DNA of 64,000 bases, taken from positions 310,001 to 374,000 of the forward strand of contig CBDDJX010000002.1 of the NCBI GenBank assembly GCA_965229885.1, written 5' to 3'. Origin of the DNA: DATLLJ01 sp965229885 (GTDB lineage Bacteria; Acidobacteriota; Vicinamibacteria; Vicinamibacterales; CAVVIG01). A program made the position numbers and the translations under genes. Positions within the stretch are counted from its first letter, which is position 1. Each line of letters starts with the position of its first letter. The notes under the pieces were generated by a model. The model ran no database searches. It was not told the origin of the DNA and saw only the letters and a list, made by a program, of their open reading frames with translations. Positions 41,219 to 49,835 of the stretch are shown here, piece by piece.

Positions 41219-42538
41219 ATGAGTAGGGTCTTGTTGCTGGCGACGACCACCGGGTACCAGACGCGGGCGTTTGGCGAGGCGGCCGAACGCCTCGGGATCG
41301 AGCTGGTATTCGCCACCGATTGCTGTCACATGATCGACGATCCATGGCGCGACCAGGCGATCCCGATCCGGTTCCATGACGAAGCGGCTGCGGTGACAGA
41401 CATCGTCCTGTCCGCGCGTTCACGTCCGCTCGACGGCATCCTGGTCGTCGGCGATCGGCCGACGGTGATTGGCGCGCGCGTTGGTCAGGCGCTCGGACGA
41501 CCAGGCCACCCTCCAGAATCTGTGGCGATCGCGAAGAACAAACAACTCATGCGCGAGCGGCTGCACCGCGCCGGATTACCGGTGCCCGCGTTTGTTCCGA
41601 CGACCATCGGCGTGGACCCGGCGGGCCTTGCACGTGCACTGCGGTATCCAGTTGTCGTCAAGCCGGTGGCGCTGTCGGGTAGTCGTGGGGTCATGCGGGC
41701 AGACGATCCGGAGGGCTTTGTCACGGCCTTCAACCGATTGCGGACGCTTCTCCAGTCTGCGGACATCCGCGCCGAGCGCAGCGGCGCCCATGACGTCGTG
41801 CTGATCGAGGATTTTATCCCCGGCCGCGAATATGCGCTCGAAGGATTGCTGCATCACGGCGTGCTCCACGTGCTGGCGCTCTTCGACAAGCCGGATCCGC
41901 TCGACGGGCCGTTCTTCGAGGAGACGATCTACATCACGCCGTCGGTCGCCGAGCCGGACGAACAGGCGGCGATCGTGGAAGCCGTGACGCGAGCCGCCGA
42001 GGCCATCGGTTTGACGCATGGCCCCGTCCACGCCGAGTGCCGCCTCAATCCTTCGACAGGCCGGGGGCCAGCGAACGTCTTCGTCCTCGAGGTCGCCGCG
42101 CGTCCGATCGGGGGCCTCTGTGCCCGCGCCCTGCGGTTCGAGAAAAGGGGACGGAAGTCGTTTGCGAGCGACCCGCCGATCCCGCTGGAAGAGCTGTTAT
42201 TGCGCCATTCTTTGGGTGAATCGCCTGAAGAATGGGGACGGGAGTCTTTTGCTTCCGGCGTGATGATGATTCCCATCCCGCGTCGCGGCGTGTTTCGCCA
42301 TGCGGACGGCATGGAGGCGGCGCGCGGCGTTGCCGGCATCGGCGACATCCGCATGACGGCGAAGGCCGATCAACTGCTCGTCCCGCTGCCGGAAGGCGCC
42401 AGCTACCTGGGATTCATCTTTGCGCGGGGCGATCGACCGGGCGGGGTGGATCGTGCGCTGCGCGCCGCCCACGCCCATCTCAGCTTCGCCATCGATCCCG
42501 AGATTCCCGTGCTGAGCTACAATCACGCTCATGGCTAA
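41219..42538 (+). CDS. ATP-grasp domain ligase partnered with the radical SAM gene
   Basis: 439 aa from ATG 41219. A preATP-grasp domain (VLLLATTTGYQTRAFGEAAERLGIELVFATDCC) is followed by an ATP-grasp fold: AIAKNKQLMRERLHRAGLPVPAF, YPVVVKPVALSGSRGVMRAD, VLIEDFIPGREYALEG and the metal-binding HAECRLNP...VFVLEVAARPIGG. It is similar to carboxylate-amine ligases that build peptides or activate carboxylates. Residues about 307-345 are interrupted by two REP-like segments (EKRGRKSFASD and EWGRESFASG) that keep frame. It starts 14 nt after the radical SAM stop and overlaps the next gene by 8 nt. Confidence 0.9.
   Translation: MSRVLLLATTTGYQTRAFGEAAERLGIELVFATDCCHMIDDPWRDQAIPIRFHDEAAAVTDIVLSARSRPLDGILVVGDRPTVIGARVGQALGRPGHPPESVAIAKNKQLMRERLHRAGLPVPAFVPTTIGVDPAGLARALRYPVVVKPVALSGSRGVMRADDPEGFVTAFNRLRTLLQSADIRAERSGAHDVVLIEDFIPGREYALEGLLHHGVLHVLALFDKPDPLDGPFFEETIYITPSVAEPDEQAAIVEAVTRAAEAIGLTHGPVHAECRLNPSTGRGPANVFVLEVAARPIGGLCARALRFEKRGRKSFASDPPIPLEELLLRHSLGESPEEWGRESFASGVMMIPIPRRGVFRHADGMEAARGVAGIGDIRMTAKADQLLVPLPEGASYLGFIFARGDRPGGVDRALRAAHAHLSFAIDPEIPVLSYNHAHG
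42142..42165 (+). repeat. REP-like repeat inside the ATP-grasp gene, copy 1
   Basis: AAAAGGGGACGGAAGTCGTT, two substitutions from the 30806 copy across this stretch. It encodes EKRGRKSF in frame. Confidence 0.6.
42231..42252 (+). repeat. REP-like repeat inside the ATP-grasp gene, copy 2
   Basis: TGGGGACGGGAGTCTTTTGC, a direct repeat of the copy at 42142 (spacing about 89 bp). It encodes EWGRESF in frame. Confidence 0.6.
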
Positions 42539-42857
42539 TACTTGCGGTCCGACGCCGCCGTCACCACCCGCCATGAACAAGAGCGGGCGCACGGTGTTCT
42601 GCACGAAATTCCAGAAAGACCTGCCCGGGCTCAATGGGCCGCCGTGGCCTGGTGACCTGGGCCAGCGCATCTTCGAGCAGGTCTCTGCCCAGGCCTGGAA
42701 GCTGTGGGAAGAGCGCATGAAGATGATCCTCAACGAGTACCGCCTGATGCCGTGGCAGAAAGAGGCGCAGGACCTCGTCGCCAAGCACATGGAAGACTTC
42801 TTCTTCGGCGACGGCGCCGCACTGCCGCCCGGCTACGTCCCTCAGCAGGCGAAGTAA
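42531..42857 (+). CDS. YggX-like Fe(II)-trafficking protein with N-terminal extension
   Basis: 108 aa. From residue 15 (MNKSGRTVFCTKFQKDLPGLNGPPWPG) the protein matches YggX: RTVFCTKF with its single Cys, PWPGDLGQRIFEQVSAQAWKLWEERMKMILNEYRLMPW and a C-terminal MEDFFFGDG. YggX protects Fe-S enzymes from oxidative damage. A 14-residue N-terminal extension (MANTCGPTPPSPPA) is unusual; starting at 42573 would remove it. TACAAT lies 7 nt before ATG 42531, inside the ATP-grasp gene. Confidence 0.88.
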   Translation: MANTCGPTPPSPPAMNKSGRTVFCTKFQKDLPGLNGPPWPGDLGQRIFEQVSAQAWKLWEERMKMILNEYRLMPWQKEAQDLVAKHMEDFFFGDGAALPPGYVPQQAK

Positions 42858-42892
42858 CCCCGCCGGCCGTCGAACTATCGGGCGCGCGCTTC

Positions 42893-43290
42893 TCACGGTT
42901 TAGGCGCGGGCGCCGTCGCGGTGGCGCCGTTCGGTGCGTTGCGCCGCCACAGTCCTTTGGGCAGGCTGACGGTGCCTGGACGAATCGAGGGATTCACGTT
43001 CACCGGACAATGAACTTTTCCAAGATCGTTGAAGATGCGCATCAGATCGTTGTCCTCCAGGCCCCTGGCTTGCGCATCGGCAGGGATGCATCGTCAGCTT
43101 GACGTCCGACCGCGGCAGCTCGCCGAGCTCGCGCTCATCTCACCGGCGAGCGATTGAACGATCGGGCGGGTGCCGGCACGCAGGTCGTCGGCGATGGTGC
43201 CGGGCAGGGCGTCGAGCACGTGGAGCATCAGGTCGAGCTCTCCGGTCGCCTCGCCTTCGTTCAACAGGCCCAGCCGCGCGCACAGGATTG
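42893..43290 (-). pseudogene. Molybdopterin oxidoreductase, C-terminal relic
   Basis: Fragments of the molydop-binding domain read, with frame changes, ELGELPRSDVKLTMHP, then ADAQARGLEDNDLMRIFNDL and KVHCPVNVNPSIRPGTVSLPKGLW, ending ATAPAPKP. This matches the C-terminus of bis-MGD oxidoreductases (dinucleotide-binding domain). The sequence upstream to about 43290 (GELDLMLHVLDALPGTIADDL) is less certain. There is no catalytic domain in the window. Confidence 0.55.
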
Positions 43291-43309
43291 TGGGCATCCG
43301 GAGTGGGCG

Positions 43310-43640
43310 GCCCGCGCACCAGGCCTCAAGACGCTCGACGATGCGCTCGAGATGCGGCGGCGCGTGCTGCTCGCGTTCGAGCGCCGAAATCACGCGGCAG
43401 TCGCTCCGGCGGGACTTCCGCAACATCCGCCAGGAATCGGCGCGGATCGTCCTCATCGAAGCGAGCCCGAACCTGCTGGCCGCGTTTCCCGACCATCGCA
43501 CGGCGGCGCGAAAATCGCTCGAGCGCCTAGGTGTCGAAATTCACACCGAATCGATCGCCACAGACATCGATGCTGAAGTCGTTCGGTGGCGCCCGGCCTC
43601 GCCCGGACCGTCGGCGGACCATGTCGAGCGCATCGAGCGT
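43310..43640 (+). pseudogene. NDH-2-type NADH dehydrogenase relic
   Basis: Two pieces in different frames: GLKTLDDALEMRRRVLLAFER (helix near the first FAD-binding region) and ARIVLIEASPNLLAAFPDHRTAARKSLERLGVEIHTES (second Rossmann beta-alpha-beta). The N-terminal GxGxxG, the loop between them and the C-terminal membrane helix are missing. It is back to back with the molybdopterin oxidoreductase relic. Confidence 0.65.
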
Positions 43641-43823
43641 CGCTTGCGGTGTTCGCGTGTGGCTGTCGCAGGTGGAACAAGGACTCTGTCTTTGTTATCG
43701 TAAGGACATGGCGAAGGTGACGAGCACGCATCAGGTGACGGTACTGAACTATTGTTGATCCTGCGCCGGCTCCCGAAAACGGCTTAGAATACTCCCGCCA
43801 CTCCTCGAGACCATACATCCCGA

Positions 43824-45071
43824 ATGAGAGCCGCCGTTGTCGCGCTCGGAGATCTGGGGCGAAGCGCCCGCATGCAGTACCACGCGCGCGCGCTCGCGTC
43901 GAACGGTGTCGACGTCGATCTCGTCGGCCTCGAAGGGACGCCGTTGTCCAGGCACATCACCGACGATCCGCGCATCACCGTTCATCGGATCAAGGGCACA
44001 CGGTTGCGGATTCGGCGCAGCCTGTACGGATCGAGCTACGCGGTGGCCGGCCTGTTTGACGCCGTGCGGCTCGGACTGCGGCTCTGGCGGACGCTGCGGC
44101 GTCTGCCGCGGCCCGACCTGGTGCTCGTCCAGAACCCGCCCGCGTTTCCGACGTTCGCGGTCACGTGGTGGTCGCTGCATCGCAAGGGGGTGCGCTTCTT
44201 CATCGACTGGCACAACCTTGGGTATACGCTGCTGCGCCTCCGTCTGGGCGACTGGCATCCCGCCATCCGGCTGGCGCGGTGGCTCGAACGCCGCGACGCG
44301 CGGCGTGTCGAAGCCAACTTGTGCGTGTCGCGCGGCCTGGCGGTGTTTCTCGAGAGCCGGTTCGGCGTGGCCAACGCCCACGTGCTCTACGACCGACCTG
44401 CGTCGGCGTTCGTGCCGATCGAGCGCGGCGATCGCGAGCGGCACCGGCAGGCGCTGTTCGTGCGATTCGGCGTGCACGCCGAGACGGTCGGGTTCGTCGT
44501 CTGTCCGACGAGCTGGACCGAGGACGAGGATTTTGACGTGATCGTCGACGCGGTCGTCCGGCTGGAGCATCGCGTCCGCGGATGGGAGGCCGCCGGCCGA
44601 GATCGGCGTTTTCCCGACCTGGTCGTGCTCGTGACGGGCGACGGCGAGCGGCGGGCGGAGTTCGAGCGGCGCTTCGCCGGCCTACCGGCGCGCCGGATTC
44701 AACTGCGCGCGCGCTGGCTCGAACCGGACGACTACCCGCGCGTCGTCGGCAGCGCCGATCTCGGGCTGTGCCTGCACCGGTCATCGTCGGGCCTCGACAT
44801 CCCGATGAAGATCGCGGACCTCTTTGGCGCCGGCGTGCCGGTACTGGCCCTCGACTACGGCGCGTGCCTGGCCGAGCGCGTACGACACGGCGACAACGGG
44901 CTGCTGTTCTCGACGGCTGAGCAGCTCGCCGACATCCTCTTTGATCTCTTCGAGGGCTATCCAGTGGATCAGCAACGCCTCGAGCGGCTGCGGACTGGTG
45001 CACGCAAGTCGGCGCGGCCGACATGGGAAGAAGGATGGACGCGCGAGGCGCGCCCGGTGCTGCTCCCGTGA
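43824..45071 (+). CDS. ALG1-like (GT33-type) glycosyltransferase
   Basis: 415 aa. GT-B fold: N-terminal VALGDLGRSARMQYHARALASNG, VLVQNPPAFPTFAVTWW, FIDWHNLGYTLLRLRLG; C-terminal FVVCPTSWTEDEDFDVIVDAV and LVTGDGERRAEFERRF. The nucleotide-binding segment is SADLGLCLHRSSSGLDIPMKIADLFGAGVPVLALDY. SWTxDEDF and SSSGLDLPMKVVDMFG-like motifs are those of eukaryotic ALG1, which adds mannose to chitobiosyl-lipid. Bacterial homologues are scattered. It acts at the cytoplasmic membrane face; the glycan is unknown. TAGAAT (43785-43790) is a possible -10. Confidence 0.9.
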   Translation: MRAAVVALGDLGRSARMQYHARALASNGVDVDLVGLEGTPLSRHITDDPRITVHRIKGTRLRIRRSLYGSSYAVAGLFDAVRLGLRLWRTLRRLPRPDLVLVQNPPAFPTFAVTWWSLHRKGVRFFIDWHNLGYTLLRLRLGDWHPAIRLARWLERRDARRVEANLCVSRGLAVFLESRFGVANAHVLYDRPASAFVPIERGDRERHRQALFVRFGVHAETVGFVVCPTSWTEDEDFDVIVDAVVRLEHRVRGWEAAGRDRRFPDLVVLVTGDGERRAEFERRFAGLPARRIQLRARWLEPDDYPRVVGSADLGLCLHRSSSGLDIPMKIADLFGAGVPVLALDYGACLAERVRHGDNGLLFSTAEQLADILFDLFEGYPVDQQRLERLRTGARKSARPTWEEGWTREARPVLLP

Positions 45072-45086
45072 TCAGCGACTAGCCGG

Positions 45087-46007
45087 ATGGATCTGCGACA
45101 GCTCGAAATCCTGCAGGCGATTGCCGAGTCCGGTTCGTTCACCGCGTGCGGCCGGAAGCTCCACGTGTCGCAGTCCGCGGTCAGCCGGCAGATCATGCTG
45201 CTCGAAGAGGAACTCGGCGAGCCGCTGTTCCTCCGGGTCGGGCGGAAGGTGCGGATGACGCCGGCGGCCGAAAGCCTCGTTCAGCTGGGCAAGCGCGTCT
45301 TTCAGGATGTTCGGGAAACGGTCGGCGTCATCACGGACCGGACGCGCGAGCTGCGCGGCACGCTCCGCCTGTCGGGCGGCATGACCGTCTGCCTGTATGT
45401 CTTCCCGCCGCTCCTTAAGTACCTGCGGCGAGTGCATCCGCAGCTCGACGTGCGGCTGCGGGTCGCGACGGCCGAGCAGTCGGTGCACGAGATTCGCGCC
45501 GGCCGCGTCGATGCGGGGCTTTCGACGCTGCCCATCGACGAATCAGATCTGGTGACGCTGCCGGTCATGCGGGAAGAGCTGCTCGTGCTGACGCCACCAG
45601 GCCATCCGCTGGCGCGCCGGCGCCGGGTCGCGCCGCGCGATCTGGCGGACCAGCCGTTCGTGCTGTTCGAGGTCGGCTCGGCCACGCGCCACGTCATCGA
45701 TCGGTTCTTCGCGAGTGAGAAGATCGAACCGACGATCGTCATGGACACGGAAAACGTGGAAATCATCAAGGCGATGGTGAAGACCGGACTGGGCATCGGG
45801 ATCGTGCCGTACCAGGCCATCGCGCGCGAGGTACAGATGGGGCAGTTCTTCTGTGCGCGCGTCGAGGGGCACGAGCTGGTGCGTGAAACCGGGTGGGTAT
45901 ATGCGCGCGCGACACGGACGCCGCGTATGATCGACGAACTGCTGGCCGCGTTCGAGCACATCCGCCAGCGCCTGCGCCTGTCGCCCCGCTGGACGAAGAG
46001 CGCCTGA
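45087..46007 (+). CDS. LysR-family transcriptional regulator
   Basis: 306 aa. N-terminal LysR wHTH (MDLRQLEILQAIAESGSFTACGRKLHVSQSAVSRQIMLLEEELGEPLF) and a substrate-binding effector domain (about 90-295). It most resembles CysB/CbbR-type regulators (FARVGR...GGMTVCLYVFPPLLKYLRRVHPQLDVRL). The target genes are not evident: its neighbours are a glycosyltransferase and an RRM gene. The stop TGA (46005-46007) directly abuts the convergent RRM stop with no intergenic base. Confidence 0.93.
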   Translation: MDLRQLEILQAIAESGSFTACGRKLHVSQSAVSRQIMLLEEELGEPLFLRVGRKVRMTPAAESLVQLGKRVFQDVRETVGVITDRTRELRGTLRLSGGMTVCLYVFPPLLKYLRRVHPQLDVRLRVATAEQSVHEIRAGRVDAGLSTLPIDESDLVTLPVMREELLVLTPPGHPLARRRRVAPRDLADQPFVLFEVGSATRHVIDRFFASEKIEPTIVMDTENVEIIKAMVKTGLGIGIVPYQAIAREVQMGQFFCARVEGHELVRETGWVYARATRTPRMIDELLAAFEHIRQRLRLSPRWTKSA

Positions 46008-46598
46008 CTACTTGTCTTCCTCCGTATCGTCCTGCGGCTTGCTCGTGGCGAAATCGTCCTCGATCGGTTCCGCCTCGTCGGCCGTCGTATCGGCGGCGTC
46101 GTCGAGCGTGAACGATCGACCGGTGTTCTTGAGCGGAATGGGACCGCGCGGACGCTCGGATTCCTTCTTCTTCGCTTTCGCGCTGCCGCCGCGTTGAGGC
46201 TTCGCGTCCGGTCCAAAATTACGGCTGCGCGACGGCGTGGAGGCGGCGTTCGGGTCGAATGGGCGCGGAGGGCCGCCGAACGACGAGGGCGGCCGCGCAC
46301 CGAAGCCGCCGGGCCGGGGACCGGGGGGCGGACCGCCAGGGCCGCGGTCTTCGCGCGCGCGCGCCTCGCTGACGGCAAGGGGCCGGCCGTTCAGCACCTG
46401 CCCGTTGAACTGCCGAATCGCCTGCTCGGCGTGCGCACGATCCTGGTATTCCACGAACGCAAACCCCCTGGGACGTCCGGTCTCGCGATCGACCGGCAGG
46501 ACGACCTGCGATGGTGGCGCCACGGCACCGAAGTAGGTTCGTAGATCTGCTTCGGTCGTGCCGTACGAAAGATTACCGACGAACAGACGGACAGCCAA
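46008..46598 (-). CDS. RNA-binding protein with RRM domain
   Basis: 196 aa, TTG start at 46598 with Shine-Dalgarno AGGAGAG. RRM at residues 1-80 with RNP2 LFVGNLSY and RNP1 RGFAFVEYQ, then a disordered Gly/Pro/Arg-rich tail (PGGPPPGPRPGGFGARPPSSFGGPP) and an acidic C-terminus (DEAEPIEDDFATSKPQDDTEED). It resembles cyanobacterial/acidobacterial RRM chaperones, often cold-induced. The roughly 170-nt leader upstream (46599-46772) is gene-free. Confidence 0.93.
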   Translation of the reverse strand: MAVRLFVGNLSYGTTEADLRTYFGAVAPPSQVVLPVDRETGRPRGFAFVEYQDRAHAEQAIRQFNGQVLNGRPLAVSEARAREDRGPGGPPPGPRPGGFGARPPSSFGGPPRPFDPNAASTPSRSRNFGPDAKPQRGGSAKAKKKESERPRGPIPLKNTGRSFTLDDAADTTADEAEPIEDDFATSKPQDDTEEDK

Positions 46599-46772
46599 TC
46601 AACTCTCTCCTAATTTGGAAGAAGGGGCTCAGAACGAGCGGGGAGCAACGGCGTTACACACACAACCGGCAGGGAAACCAGGCAAAAACCTTACCCGAAG
46701 TCGGCCATCCTGGCAAGCGGGCGTATCGCGCCATGGTAAGTGTGACCGAAGGAAAGATCGTCGCGCCCTAAA
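46599..46772. other. Gene-free leader region of the RRM gene
   Basis: Contains the Shine-Dalgarno for the RRM gene and no supported ORF. It ends at the left inverted repeat of the neighbouring IS, so the natural promoter may have been displaced or replaced by IS sequence. Confidence 0.4.
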
Positions 46773-48055
46773 GGGTGTTACCCAAGCGGGTGTGCCACAG
46801 GAGGGCACCCGCGTGGGACCACAGGCGAGGCCGGAGTATTTGGCGCCGATGCGGGACCGGTACGTGGGGGCCTCGCGGACGGAGAAGGGGCGCGTGCTCA
46901 CAGAGGCGGTGACGGTGACGGGCTACCATCGGAAGGCGATCATTCGGGCCTGGCGGCGGCCAGCCGTGCGGCCCCCGCGGGGCCCGCGTCGGGGCCGACC
47001 CACGCGCTATGACGCCGCGGGGGTGCGGGCACTCCGGGCGGTCTGGGTCGCGGCGGGCGATCCGTGGGCCCGCCGCCTGAAGGCCCTGCTGCCGACGTGG
47101 CTGCCGTGGGCCCGCCGCCGCCTCGCGGTGTCGCCCGCCACCGAAGCGAAGGTGCGCACCATCAGCCCGCGCCAGATCGATCGCCTACTGGCGCCCGACC
47201 AGCGCACGATCCGCCGACGGCTGTATGGGCGCACCAAACCCGGCCCGCTGTTGAAGCACCACATTCTGGGCAAGACCGATCACTGGGACGTCACCGAGCC
47301 CGGCTTCACCGAGGTGGACCTGGTGAGTCACTCGGGCGACCGCGCCGATGGGGACTTCCTCCATACGCTGAATCTCACCGACATTCAGACCACCTGGGTC
47401 GAACACGGCGCCGTCATGGGGAAAAGTCAGGTCCGGGTCCAGGAACGGCTCGACCACTTGCGCGCGGCCTTGCCCTTCGCGCTCCGGGGGATCGACTCCG
47501 ACAACGGCTCGGAGTTCATCAACGCGCATCTGCACCGGTACTGCCGGGCGCAGCAGATTCAATTCACGCGGGGGCGGCCGTACAAGGAAGAACGACAACG
47601 CGCATATCGAACAAAAGAACTGGACCCACGTCCGGAAGCTGATGGGCTATGTGCGGTATGACTCGGCGGCGGCCCTCGCAGCGATGAACGATGTGTAGGC
47701 CGACCTGCGGCTGTTGCAGAATCTCTTTCTGCCGTCGGTGCAACTCCAGCGCAAAGAACGCATCGGCGCCCGCCGGCGCCGGTACTACGACGCGCCGCAG
47801 ACCCCGTTGGAGCGCGTCCAGGCCTGCCCGCAGGCCCACGCCGCGAAGGTGGTGGCGCTCGTGCGCCAGCGGGACCGGCTCGATCCGTTCGCGCTCGCGG
47901 CGCGCATTGACCGCAAGCTCGCGCGGGTCTATGCCCTCGCGAATCATCGGCGCGGGCTGGTGCCCTCGACGGCGGGGGCCGCGGAGACACACGCAAAGAC
48001 CGCGCGGGTCTCCGCGGCCCTGTCGCTCAAAGACCTCTTCCCGTCGGTAACACCA
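46773..48055. mobile_element. Insertion sequence (rve-type DDE, ISNCY-like), decayed
   Basis: Inverted ends GGTGTTACC (46774-46782) and GGTAACACC (48046-48054) are perfect over 9 bp and partly alike beyond. It encloses one broken transposase. Flanks are A-rich (CTAAA and AAATAT); the target duplication is not certain. Confidence 0.7.
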
Positions 48056-48085
48056 AATATGGCGCGACGACGCGCCGCCCGGTAA
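46813..48085 (+). pseudogene. Integrase-core (rve) transposase, frameshifted and amber-stopped
   Basis: The GTG start at 46813 has GGAGGG 8 nt upstream. An HTH region (RTEKGRVLTEAVTVTGYHRKAIIRAWRRP) is followed by the DDE domain: GFTEVDLVSHSGD, LRGIDSDNGSEFINAHLHRYC. At about 47585 (RGRPYKEE) the frame slips from the usual KKDNAHIEQKNWTHVRKLMGY, and a TAG at 47696-47698 stops the corrected frame in MNDV. The remaining C-terminus (ADLRLLQNLFLPSVQLQRKERIG) is open to 48085, running past the right inverted repeat. It is not active as read. Confidence 0.8.
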
Positions 48086-48087
48086 CA

Positions 48088-48128
48088 CTTACTTATGGCT
48101 CGACACGGCGGGCGCTACTATAAGTAAG
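48088..48128. repeat. 9-bp inverted repeat upstream of the M28 peptidase gene
   Basis: CTTACTTAT (48088-48096) and ATAAGTAAG (48120-48128), separated by 23 nt, flank a possible -10 (TACTAT). CACTTACTT also occurs at the left end of the IS630 relic at 30846, so this may be an IS scar or an operator. Confidence 0.4.
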
Positions 48129-48149
48129 CTTCGCGCGGTGGAGGCCTTC

Positions 48150-49835
48150 ATGAACCGTCCAGTCCGAATGTGCACGTGCATCGCCGCGACCCTCGCCGCC
48201 GTGGTGACCCTGTCGGCTGCGACCTATGGCGGCCCTGGCTCCATCGGGAAGGGCGACCTCAAGGAATGGCTGTCCTACATCGCGTCGGATGAGCTGCAGG
48301 GCCGTGCGTTGTATTCCTCCGGCCTTGGCCTGGCGGCCGCCTATGTCGAGACCCACCTGCGCCAGTGGGACACGAAGCCGGCTGGAGACAACGGCGTTTC
48401 GTACCTGCAGACCGTGCGTGTACTGGGCGTGAAGGCGACCGGCCATTCCACGGTCACGATTGAGGTCGGCGGAGAGACGCGGACCTTTGCAGAGGGTGAG
48501 GGCGTGACCTTTCCCAAGAACGTCGGCGGCAAGCGCCGGCTGACCGTCGACCGCGTCGAGTTTGCGGGTTACGGCGTCGATGCGCCGCGCGCGAACCACG
48601 TGGATTTCGCCGGCAAAGACGCCAAGGGGGCTACGGTTGTCTGGCTGGGTACGCGGGGACCCAGAGAAATGAACAACTCGACCTCCCGAGGGTTGCTCGC
48701 GAGCCGCAACCGATATGCGACCGAGCACCTCCGGGCGTCGGCCGTGATCGGGCCGGAACGGATCCAGGGGGCAGCAGGGCAGGCCGCGGGAGCGGCTGCT
48801 GGCGGCGGACGCGGGGGACAGATTCCGGAGGCAGACTTCACCACCACGCGGCGCCTTGACCTTCCGGTGGCCCCGAGCGTCGGCGCCTCCGACACGTTCT
48901 TCGAGCTGCTGTTCAGCCGTGCGCCGACGACATACGAGGAGCTCAAGCGGAAGGCGGACGCGCAGGAGCCGCTGCCGACGTTCCGTCTCAATGGCGTCAA
49001 GCTGACGTTCAACCTCGATTCGGACTACGAGATCGTCCGCACTCAGCTCACGCACAACGTCGCCGCGATCGTCGAGGGCAGCGATCCGCGGTTGAAGAAC
49101 ACCTACGTGGCGTTTGGGGCGCACTACGATCACGTCGGTTACTCCGAAGGGGACGTCGGCTCGACCGCCGACGGCGTGCGCCGTATGGCGCCGCCGCAAT
49201 TGGGATTCGTCAAGCCGGGCGCCGAACACGATCGCATCTGGAACGGCGCCGACGATAACGGGTCGGGGACGGTGGCGATGATGGCGCTGGCGAAGGCGTT
49301 CGCCGAGGGGCCGCGGCCAAAGCGCTCGCTGCTGTTCGTGTGGCACGCCGGCGAGGAGCGCGGACGCTTCGGCTCGCTGTTCTTTGCCGACTATCCCACG
49401 GTGCCGCTCTCGAGCATCGTGACCGAGCTCAACATCGACATGGTCGGGAGAAATCGTGGCGACGAGCCGGGCGAATGGCAGACCGTCTATCTCGTCGGCT
49501 CCGACCGCATCAGCTCCGAGCTCGACGCTGTGACGCGCGCGGCGAACGCCTCGCTTGCCGCGCCCATGACGCTCGATTACGAATTCAACGACCCCAACGA
49601 TCCCGAGCAGCTGTACTTCCGCAGCGACCATTACAGCTACGCCGTGAAGGGCATTCCGGTCGTCTTTTTCACGACCGGGCTCCATCCCGATTACCACATG
49701 AACACGGACGAGGTCTCGAGGATCGAGTTCGACAAGATGGCCCGCGTCGCCGGGCTCATCTACGAGACCGGCCGGCGCGTCGCGAACCTCGATCACGCTC
49801 CGGCTCGCGACAACAAGGGGGCCCGGGCCAGGTGA
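48150..49835 (+). CDS. Secreted M28-family zinc aminopeptidase
   Basis: 561 aa from ATG 48150 with Shine-Dalgarno GGAGG. Signal peptide MNRPVRMCTCIAATLAAVVTLSAATYG; a PA domain inserted at about 140-250; M28 catalytic domain with zinc ligands in FGAHYDHVG (His), NGADDNGSGTVAMM (Asp), WHAGEERGRFGS (Glu pair), LNIDMVGRN (Asp) and PDYHMNTDEV (His). It removes N-terminal amino acids from peptides outside the cytoplasmic membrane. The end overlaps the MFS start (GTGA, 49832-49835). Confidence 0.94.
   Translation: MNRPVRMCTCIAATLAAVVTLSAATYGGPGSIGKGDLKEWLSYIASDELQGRALYSSGLGLAAAYVETHLRQWDTKPAGDNGVSYLQTVRVLGVKATGHSTVTIEVGGETRTFAEGEGVTFPKNVGGKRRLTVDRVEFAGYGVDAPRANHVDFAGKDAKGATVVWLGTRGPREMNNSTSRGLLASRNRYATEHLRASAVIGPERIQGAAGQAAGAAAGGGRGGQIPEADFTTTRRLDLPVAPSVGASDTFFELLFSRAPTTYEELKRKADAQEPLPTFRLNGVKLTFNLDSDYEIVRTQLTHNVAAIVEGSDPRLKNTYVAFGAHYDHVGYSEGDVGSTADGVRRMAPPQLGFVKPGAEHDRIWNGADDNGSGTVAMMALAKAFAEGPRPKRSLLFVWHAGEERGRFGSLFFADYPTVPLSSIVTELNIDMVGRNRGDEPGEWQTVYLVGSDRISSELDAVTRAANASLAAPMTLDYEFNDPNDPEQLYFRSDHYSYAVKGIPVVFFTTGLHPDYHMNTDEVSRIEFDKMARVAGLIYETGRRVANLDHAPARDNKGARAR

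Noticed and set aside
40200..41423. 407-codon antisense frame over the radical SAM gene
   Set aside because: High-GC shadow of a gene with clear Fe-S motifs.
43100..43501. Minus-strand 135-codon ORF as an intact gene
   Set aside because: Its first half is antisense to the NDH-2 relic and its second half belongs to the frameshifted molybdopterin oxidoreductase relic.
48093..49796. 567-codon open frame antisense to the M28 peptidase
   Set aside because: It lacks any recognisable domain, has shadow composition, and lies opposite a gene with all zinc ligands.
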